Assembly: GCA_947632255.1 (NCBI GenBank)
Contig: CANROL010000023.1
Span: 1-11,131 of the forward strand
Source of the DNA: an uncultured Bacilli bacterium
GTDB lineage: Bacteria > Bacillota_I > Bacilli_A > RF39 > UBA660
Direction of reading: 5' to 3'
DNA length: 11,131 bases
The notes beneath the pieces were generated by a model. That model was not told the origin of the DNA and searched no databases. It worked only from the letters and a program-made list of their open reading frames with translations. Both the position numbers and the translations under genes were made by a program. Every line of letters begins with the position of its first letter. Positions within the stretch are counted from its first letter, which is position 1. Positions 6,891 to 11,131 of this stretch are shown piece after piece.

Positions 6891-7990
6891 TGAGTTTCTA
6901 AATATAAATCATAGTATTCATCATAAGTTAAACCAGAATCATGTACTTTAGTGGCTAAATCAACGCCTAAATATCTAATATGCCATGGTTCTTCCATAAA
7001 TTGGGTTATATGTTGTTTCCCTTTAGGATAGCGAACAATAAAGCCATATTTATAAGAGTTATTGAGCATCCATTCATAATCTTCAGGAGTTAAATTATCA
7101 TTTAAAGTTGAGCTTCTAACATCAACAGCTAAACCTAATTGATGTTCTGAAAATCCTGGTCGAGCTGAATAAGTATCTGCTTTAGCTTCACCATCTCGAT
7201 TTTTATACATATTATATAAAGTATTTTGGGTACTAAAAGAACGATAAGGACTAAAAGGATAGAAATAAATATTATCAAGAATACCGGCACTGGTTAATTT
7301 TTCAAATGCATCGGCAGCTTCTTTTCGTAATTTATAATTTACATTATAACTTAAACTTACTAAATCATCAGGTTCATAATCATCAGGTAGTTTATGATAT
7401 TTATTAACTAATATACTTAAATTTTTAGCTTCCTCTTCGGTATATTCGACATATTTAGAATATCCTTCTAAATCTAAACCTATATTAACATAAGTAACAA
7501 CTGTTTTCATATCATAATTATTGGCTTTTTGATAATTTAAATATCTATCTAATTTATTTAAATCAAAATTAGTTATATCTTTAAATTGTAAAATATCTAT
7601 ATAATCCATATTTAAGAATATGTTTATATTATCTAAATAATACTTAAATAAATAATTTATTTCTTCACTATTATAATTTTTATTTAAAAGATCATTTACA
7701 TAATTAATAAAATTAGGGAATTCAATATAATCTATTTTAATGTACTTATCTAAATATTTATCTTGATATAAATTATTTTCTAATATTACTTCTAATGTTT
7801 TAGAATAATCTAATTTATTTATTTTATCTTTAATGTTTAATTCATCCATAACTTTTGTAGCATTAGCGTTATATTTATTAGGTATAACCTCTTTTTCTTT
7901 CGGTTTAAATAAAATTATACCTAATATTATTGAAATACATAATATTAAAATACATAAAGTTATTACTATTATTTTAAAACTCTTATTCAT
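6887..7990 (-). CDS. VanY-like D-alanyl-D-alanine carboxypeptidase, membrane anchored
   Basis: A zinc D,D-carboxypeptidase of the LAS (VanY/DdcA) family that trims the terminal D-Ala from peptidoglycan stem peptides outside the membrane. Residues 1-6 are basic, and 7-28 form one hydrophobic span that acts as a signal anchor. A long, poorly conserved helical region covers about 45-210. The catalytic domain follows: SEHQLGLAVD at 281-290 gives zinc ligands His283 and Asp290, and EPWHIRYLG gives catalytic Glu334 and ligand His337. YRSFSTQ at 249-255 is also typical. The start is supported by a GGTGAGG Shine-Dalgarno just upstream (minus strand). The gene is convergent with the RloB gene and unrelated to defence. 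The long N-terminal region is larger than in many VanY proteins and its role is unknown. Confidence 0.92.
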   Translation of the reverse strand: MNKSFKIIVITLCILILCISIILGIILFKPKEKEVIPNKYNANATKVMDELNIKDKINKLDYSKTLEVILENNLYQDKYLDKYIKIDYIEFPNFINYVNDLLNKNYNSEEINYLFKYYLDNINIFLNMDYIDILQFKDITNFDLNKLDRYLNYQKANNYDMKTVVTYVNIGLDLEGYSKYVEYTEEEAKNLSILVNKYHKLPDDYEPDDLVSLSYNVNYKLRKEAADAFEKLTSAGILDNIYFYPFSPYRSFSTQNTLYNMYKNRDGEAKADTYSARPGFSEHQLGLAVDVRSSTLNDNLTPEDYEWMLNNSYKYGFIVRYPKGKQHITQFMEEPWHIRYLGVDLATKVHDSGLTYDEYYDLYLETH

Positions 7991-8032
7991 AACCTCACCT
8001 ATTATTATTATAATATATTTTTAATAATAATT

Positions 8033-8060
8033 ATTATACTTTTATTAAAGAAATAGTAAA
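8033..8060 (-). promoter_or_regulatory. Candidate promoter of the VanY-like gene
   Basis: On the minus strand, TTTACT (8060-8055), a 16-base spacer and TATAAT (8038-8033) lie about 40 bases before the start codon. The -10 box is perfect but the -35 box is weak, and in such AT-rich DNA other TATAAT-like boxes occur nearby, so the assignment is tentative. Confidence 0.45.
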
Positions 8061-8164
8061 TAAATGTAAAGATATTAATTTGAAAAATAATTAATAAAAT
8101 ATTGATTATTTTTATAAAAAATAGTAATTTTAAGCATATAATTAAGAAAATAATAAAAAAATTA

Positions 8165-8192
8165 TTGATTATTTTTTTTAAAGGGGTATAAT
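8165..8192 (+). promoter_or_regulatory. Promoter of the third ATPase locus
   Basis: TTGATT (8165-8170), a 16-base spacer and TATAAT (8187-8192) give a good vegetative promoter. The transcript would begin near 8199, which excludes the ATG at 8197 as a start and favours the ATG at 8227 with GGAGGG at 8215-8220. The rest of the roughly 200-base gap back to the peptidase gene is low-complexity A+T. Confidence 0.72.
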
Positions 8193-8226
8193 AAAAATGA
8201 AAATATTTTATTTTGGAGGGTTTCGT

Positions 8227-9498
8227 ATGAATATAAAATATATTAAATTAGATGGTTTTAGAAATATTGCTAATGTAAGTATTAATACGGAAAGTATTAC
8301 TAGCTTATTATCTATAAATAGTTATGGTAAATCAAATTTTTTAAATGGAATAATCTTTGGTATTAATTTTATTCATGCCATACCTAATTATAAAACTAAT
8401 ATGATGAAAGATGATGCCTATAAACCTATAAATAAAGAATTATATTTAAATAATTTTAGTTTTGAAATGGAATTATTAAATATCCATGGTTTTACTAGTG
8501 CTATTTATGGTTATTCTTTTGCTTGGGAAAATAATATAGATGGTCCCGAGATAATTACAGAATATTTAAAAGTAAAAGAAAATGATTCGCAAAAATACAC
8601 TTATTTTATAAAAAGAGATAAAAAGAGTGGTTTTTATAAATCATCAGTTAGTAGTTCATGTACTAAAAAAATGAAAATTGAAAATAATGAATTATTAATA
8701 AATAAATTAAGTGCTTATGATAATTTATATTTTTTAGATTTAATTAAAGATATAAATAATATTAATGTCTATGTAGATAGTCATTTTAATACTAATGAAG
8801 AATATAATATTCAAATGTTTTTACAAAGAAATTATTCTGATTATAATTTAAATGAAACTACTAATGTACCTAGAATATTATTTAAAATAAAAAAAGATTA
8901 TCCTGATAAATATGATTTGATTGTTAATACTTTAAAAGATATTTTTTCTTTTATAAAAGATATTAAAGTTGTAGAATTTGGTGTTAATAAAGAAATTTTA
9001 GCTTTAGGTATTAATAATGAACAATTTGTTACAGCGAATAATATATATCAATTATATGTTTTAGAAGAAAATTTAAATGAACCAGTAGAAATATCAAATA
9101 TGTCTGATGGAGTAAGAAGAGTACTTCTTATTCTTACTACTTTAGTGTTAGCTCAAATTAATCATTATTCTTTAATTGCCATAGAAGAACCAGAAAATTC
9201 TTTAAATCCTAAAATTTTACAAAGATATTTAGCAACTTTAAATAGTTTTGCTAAAAATACAAAAATAATTATAACTAGTCATTCACCTTATTTAATAAAT
9301 TATATGAATCCTTCAAATATTTATATAGGTTTGCCAAATAATAAAGGTGTTGCTATATTTAAAAAAATTAAAGATAAATCTATTGATAAATTATTATTAG
9401 ATGCTAAAAATATGGATATGTTAGTGGGTGATTATTTGTTTTCTTTAATGAGTGGTGATGATACAGATTTAAAAACTATAGATAATTATGTGGAGTAA
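8227..9498 (+). CDS. OLD/SMC-like ABC ATPase, stand-alone (locus 3)
   Basis: A 423-residue AAA_21/OLD-type ATPase. It begins with IKYIKLDGFRNI, the usual first strand of this fold. The P-loop reads SINSYGKSN at 29-37: the GKS core (34-36) is present but the first glycine of GxxxxGK[ST] is Ser29. The signature MSDGVRR is at 292-298, Walker B LIAIEEPEN at 316-324 (the EEPE form is normal in this family), and the H-loop TSHS at 350-353. There is no TOPRIM domain at the C-terminus and no intact partner downstream, only a 10-codon ORF. The frame extends up to an ATG at 8197, but promoter and Shine-Dalgarno positions favour 8227. It could be a solo defence ATPase, a remnant of a two-gene system, or a housekeeping relative. 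Confidence 0.83.
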   Translation: MNIKYIKLDGFRNIANVSINTESITSLLSINSYGKSNFLNGIIFGINFIHAIPNYKTNMMKDDAYKPINKELYLNNFSFEMELLNIHGFTSAIYGYSFAWENNIDGPEIITEYLKVKENDSQKYTYFIKRDKKSGFYKSSVSSSCTKKMKIENNELLINKLSAYDNLYFLDLIKDINNINVYVDSHFNTNEEYNIQMFLQRNYSDYNLNETTNVPRILFKIKKDYPDKYDLIVNTLKDIFSFIKDIKVVEFGVNKEILALGINNEQFVTANNIYQLYVLEENLNEPVEISNMSDGVRRVLLILTTLVLAQINHYSLIAIEEPENSLNPKILQRYLATLNSFAKNTKIIITSHSPYLINYMNPSNIYIGLPNNKGVAIFKKIKDKSIDKLLLDAKNMDMLVGDYLFSLMSGDDTDLKTIDNYVE

Positions 9499-9501
9499 AA
9501 A

Positions 9502-9534
9502 ATGGTTAAAAGTATTGTGTTAATTGCACAATAA
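9502..9534 (+). pseudogene. Ten-codon stub behind the locus 3 ATPase
   Basis: An ATG three bases after the ATPase stop is preceded by GGAG (9492-9495) at a good distance and opens MVKSIVLIAQ before TAA. The arrangement mimics the coupled start of a partner gene, and the peptide resembles the first strand of TOPRIM-like partners, such as ILIAVEG in the neighbouring RloB protein. The frame ends inside the first 19-mer of the palindrome array. It may be the remnant of a lost partner or a chance ORF; ten codons cannot settle this. Confidence 0.3.
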
Positions 9535-9601
9535 AAGTTGTGCTAAATGCACAATGAAAATCGTGCTAAATGCACAATACATATTGTTTTAACTAGCTAA
9601 T
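9514..9601. repeat. Tandem 23-bp array of palindromic 19-mers upstream of trpS
   Basis: Three 19-base units begin at 9514, 9537 and 9560, exactly 23 bases apart, separated by 4-base spacers AAAA, GAAA and ACAT. The clearest unit core is TTGTGC-TAAAT-GCACAA (9538-9554), a perfect 6-bp palindrome; the first has ATTGTG with CACAAT, and the third differs only at one outer base. A degenerate fourth unit in the same phase (9583-9601, ATTGTTTTAACTAGCTAAT) matches the first at 13 of 19 positions. The array lies between the ATPase gene and the trpS promoter. The spacing places palindromes about two helical turns apart, which suits a multi-site operator. RNA hairpins are also possible, but no T tract follows any of them. 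Confidence 0.85.
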
Positions 9602-9613
9602 TTATCTATTTAG

Positions 9614-9622
9614 TGTTATGAT
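9614..9622 (+). promoter_or_regulatory. Extended -10 promoter of trpS
   Basis: TGTTATGAT (TG at 9614-9615, TATGAT at 9617-9622) is an extended -10 element with no good -35 box, placing the start near 9629 and a leader of under 20 bases. GAGGTGG (9636-9642) is the Shine-Dalgarno. The leader is far too short for a T-box, so any tryptophan control would have to act at the DNA level, possibly through the palindrome array just upstream. Confidence 0.55.
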
Positions 9623-9645
9623 ATTTATATAAATTGAGGTGGATT

Positions 9646-10692
9646 ATGAAAAAAGTTATATTAACAGGTGATAGACCTACAGGTAGATTACATATAGGTC
9701 ATTATGCTGGTAGTTTAAGAAATAGAGTTAAATTACAAAATACTGGGGAATATGATATATATATTTTAATTGCAGATTTACAAGCTTTAACTGATAATGC
9801 AAGAAATCCTAAAAAAATAAGAGAAAGTTTAATTGAAGTAACATTAGATTATTTATCAGTAGGAATAGATCCAGATAAATCAACAATATTTGTGCAATCA
9901 CAAGTTCCAGAACTTACGGAACTAACAAGTCATTATTTAAATTTAGTTAGTTTATCTAGATTAAAAAGAAATCCCACGATTAAAACAGAAATAAAAGAAA
10001 GAGGTTTTGAAGAATCAGTACCAGTTGGTTTTTTAACTTATCCTGTTAGTCAAGCGGCGGATATTACAGCTTTTAAAGCTAATGTGGTTCCCGTTGGGGA
10101 TGATCAACTTCCTTTAATAGAACAATGTAAAGAAATAGTTCATACTTTTAATGCAATATATGGGGATATTTTAGTAGAACCTAAGGCTATGTTAAGTGAT
10201 AATAAAGTATGTTCTAGATTACCAGGTATAGATGGTAAAGCTAAAATGAGTAAATCTTTAGGTAATTGTATATATTTATCTGATACTAAAGAAGAAGTTT
10301 CTAAAAAAGTTATGAGTATGTATACTGATCCTAATCATATTAAAGTAGAAGATCCAGGAAATGTTGAAAATAATCCAGTTTTTACTTATTTAGAAGCTTT
10401 TGCCGAAGACAAACATTTTCAAAAATATTTACCGGAATATAAGAATTTAGATGAATTAAAAGCCCACTATAAAAGAGGGGGTTTAGGGGATGTTAAAATA
10501 AAAAAATTCTTAATTAATGTTTTAGAAGATATATTAGAACCTATTAGAGAAAAAAGAAAATATTATGAAGATAATTTAGATTTAGTTTATAAAATATTAG
10601 AAGATGGAAGTAAAAAAGCTAGATTAGTTGCTCAAAATACTTTAAAAGAAGTAAGAGATGCAATAGGATTAAATTATTTTGATAAAAAATAA
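9646..10692 (+). CDS. trpS: Tryptophanyl-tRNA synthetase
   Basis: A class I aminoacyl-tRNA synthetase that charges tRNA-Trp in the cytoplasm. The 348-residue product is full length. GDRPTGRLHIGHYAG at 8-22 contains the HIGH motif (16-19), VGDDQ at 150-154 is the conserved ATP/Trp-site segment, and KAKMSKSLGN at 198-207 carries KMSKS. The C-terminal helical anticodon-binding region (about 210-348) is complete. A TTG at 9634 is in frame, but the ATG at 9646 follows GAGGTGG at the right distance and gives the normal N-terminus. The protein itself contains no tryptophan, in keeping with the low Trp content of TrpRS. It is followed by a new promoter three bases after the stop, so it is probably monocistronic. 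Confidence 0.97.
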   Translation: MKKVILTGDRPTGRLHIGHYAGSLRNRVKLQNTGEYDIYILIADLQALTDNARNPKKIRESLIEVTLDYLSVGIDPDKSTIFVQSQVPELTELTSHYLNLVSLSRLKRNPTIKTEIKERGFEESVPVGFLTYPVSQAADITAFKANVVPVGDDQLPLIEQCKEIVHTFNAIYGDILVEPKAMLSDNKVCSRLPGIDGKAKMSKSLGNCIYLSDTKEEVSKKVMSMYTDPNHIKVEDPGNVENNPVFTYLEAFAEDKHFQKYLPEYKNLDELKAHYKRGGLGDVKIKKFLINVLEDILEPIREKRKYYEDNLDLVYKILEDGSKKARLVAQNTLKEVRDAIGLNYFDKK

Positions 10693-10695
10693 TAC

Positions 10696-10724
10696 TTGAA
10701 ATAGATGTAGAAAAATGATATTAT
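10696..10724 (+). promoter_or_regulatory. Promoter immediately downstream of trpS
   Basis: TTGAAA (10696-10701), a 17-base spacer and TATTAT (10719-10724), with a TG one base ahead of the -10 box, form a strong-looking promoter starting four bases after the trpS stop. RNA would begin near 10731 and could run to the terminator at 10907-10946, a unit of about 215 bases with no long ORF. Confidence 0.65.
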
Positions 10725-10781
10725 TAAATTAGAAAATAAGTAGAAGAATAAAAAACTACAAAAGAATAGGAGAGATATAAA

Positions 10782-10826
10782 ATGAGCAAACATACGTCTG
10801 GGGGGGAGACTGTCCGACAAATATAA
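10782..10826 (+). CDS. 14-codon ORF with a seven-G run
   Basis: ATG at 10782 is preceded by AGGAGAG at 10768-10774 and opens MSKHTSGGETVRQI before TAA. The codons for Ser-Gly-Gly-Glu contain a run of seven G (10800-10806), extraordinary in this AT-rich sequence. GTCT and AGAC flank the run as a 4-bp inverted repeat. With one more G the frame reads MSKHTSGGGDCPTNIKI and stops; with one fewer it reads MSKHTSGGRLSDKYKNIIYS and stops, so no register gives a long protein. It could be a small peptide gene, a leader peptide, a structured small RNA, or the broken head of a lost gene. I do not recognise it. Confidence 0.35.
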   Translation: MSKHTSGGETVRQI

Positions 10827-10906
10827 AAATATAATCTATTCATAAGTAAAAATTTAATAAATATAAAATAATATAAAAGAATTTGATAAAAAAATTAGAA
10901 AATATA

Positions 10907-10946
10907 AAAAATAGCACAATAATGACCTAATTATTGTGCTATTTTT
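10907..10946. terminator. Bidirectional intrinsic terminator between convergent units
   Basis: A perfect 17-bp stem pairs 10907-10923 with 10930-10946 around a 6-base loop (GACCTA). The A run on the left and T run on the right give a U tract for transcripts from either side. It closes the short plus-strand unit after trpS and the minus-strand gene, whose stop codon (10931-10933) lies in the right arm. Confidence 0.9.
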
Positions 10947-11131
10947 AGGATATTTTGTTTCTTGTTTTTGAAATATTCAACTAAGTTATCCACACCAACT
11001 AAATTTTTGGCATGTAAAATGTTCTCGGAGCAATAATAAATTGAACATTCTCCAGTAACTTTTTTAATACCTTTTAATAAGGTATAACTTGCATCTCTAA
11101 AATGTTTTAACATCGCATGAGGAAGTTCAGA
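10931..11131 (-). CDS. Unidentified protein, C-terminal 66 residues
   Basis: The reading frame enters from the right edge of the window, so the start and most of the protein are missing; an internal Met at 11113 is not taken as the start because the frame stays open to the edge with SELPHA ahead of it. Visible segments include LKHFRDASYTLLKGIKKVTG, then GECSIYYCSEN with two cysteines five residues apart, then a helical, lysine-rich tail (VEYFKNKKQNILKIAQ). No catalytic motif or membrane span is visible. I do not recognise the family. The last codons and stop are embedded in the terminator stem, and base use is less AT-biased than in the ATPase block, more like the housekeeping genes. Confidence 0.6.
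   Translation of the reverse strand, partial: SELPHAMLKHFRDASYTLLKGIKKVTGECSIYYCSENILHAKNLVGVDNLVEYFKNKKQNILKIAQ

Noticed and set aside
7833..8024. Plus-strand ORF with membrane-like segments antisense to the peptidase N-terminus
   Set aside because: Its hydrophobicity mirrors the AT-rich signal-anchor region of the peptidase gene, and it has no Shine-Dalgarno.
9514..9601. CRISPR array
   Set aside because: Spacers are only 4 bases, repeats are 19 bases and no cas genes are present; it is a tandem palindrome array.
9499..9645. T-box or tryptophan riboswitch leader ahead of trpS
   Set aside because: No T-box consensus or terminator with antiterminator is visible, and the likely transcript leader is under 20 bases.
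2973..9645. Insertion sequence, integrase or prophage carrying the defence-like block
   Set aside because: No transposase, integrase, tRNA gene or long terminal repeats are visible; the block may be horizontally acquired, but no mobile carrier is seen in this window.
10782..10826. Relic of a phosphofructokinase N-terminus, because one G more reads SGGGDCPTN, close to the GGDCPGLN motif
   Set aside because: The motif sits too near the start, the next residues do not fit and every frame stops within a few codons; the likeness is most likely chance.

Overview
The window is a very AT-rich chromosomal segment. It probably comes from a low-GC member of the Bacilli or Erysipelotrichia (Firmicutes), possibly one of the uncultured AT-rich gut lineages. 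Three things point there. The ribosomal block reads rpmJ-rpsM-rpsK-rpoA-rplQ with no rpsD between rpsK and rpoA. Start codons carry strong AGGAGG-type Shine-Dalgarno sites. A D,D-carboxypeptidase of the VanY type implies a peptidoglycan wall, so this is not a Mycoplasma. All visible Trp codons in intact genes are TGG, so the bacterial code (11) applies, although no gene here ends in TGA.

Positions 1-2215 hold the 3' end of the large ribosomal-protein operon, closed by an intrinsic terminator. A Fic-domain protein (2235-2972) starts 20 bases after that terminator. A self-contained small gene follows (3063-3296), with its own promoter and terminator.

Positions 3300-9500 form a defence-like accessory block. 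It holds three paralogous but divergent SMC/OLD-like ABC ATPases of the AAA_15/AAA_21 type, each behind its own near-consensus promoter. The first (3430-4533) is followed at an ATGA-like overlap by a decayed TOPRIM-like partner gene (4533-4956). The second (5071-6285) overlaps an intact RloB-family gene (6270-6890) and forms a complete AbiL-like two-gene system. The third (8227-9498) has no intact partner, a substituted P-loop glycine, and only a 10-codon start-codon stub behind it. A convergent VanY-like peptidase gene (6887-7990, minus strand) lies between the second and third loci.

Positions 9500-11131 return to housekeeping. Three palindromic 19-mers repeat at an exact 23-bp period (with a degenerate fourth) and lie directly upstream of trpS. 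After trpS comes a short transcription unit with a good promoter, an RBS and a 14-codon ORF containing a seven-G run. A bidirectional terminator then separates it from the 3' end of an unidentified minus-strand gene.

The most interesting signals are the three ATPase loci caught in three states of effector retention, the 23-bp palindrome array at trpS, and the G-tract mini-gene downstream of trpS.
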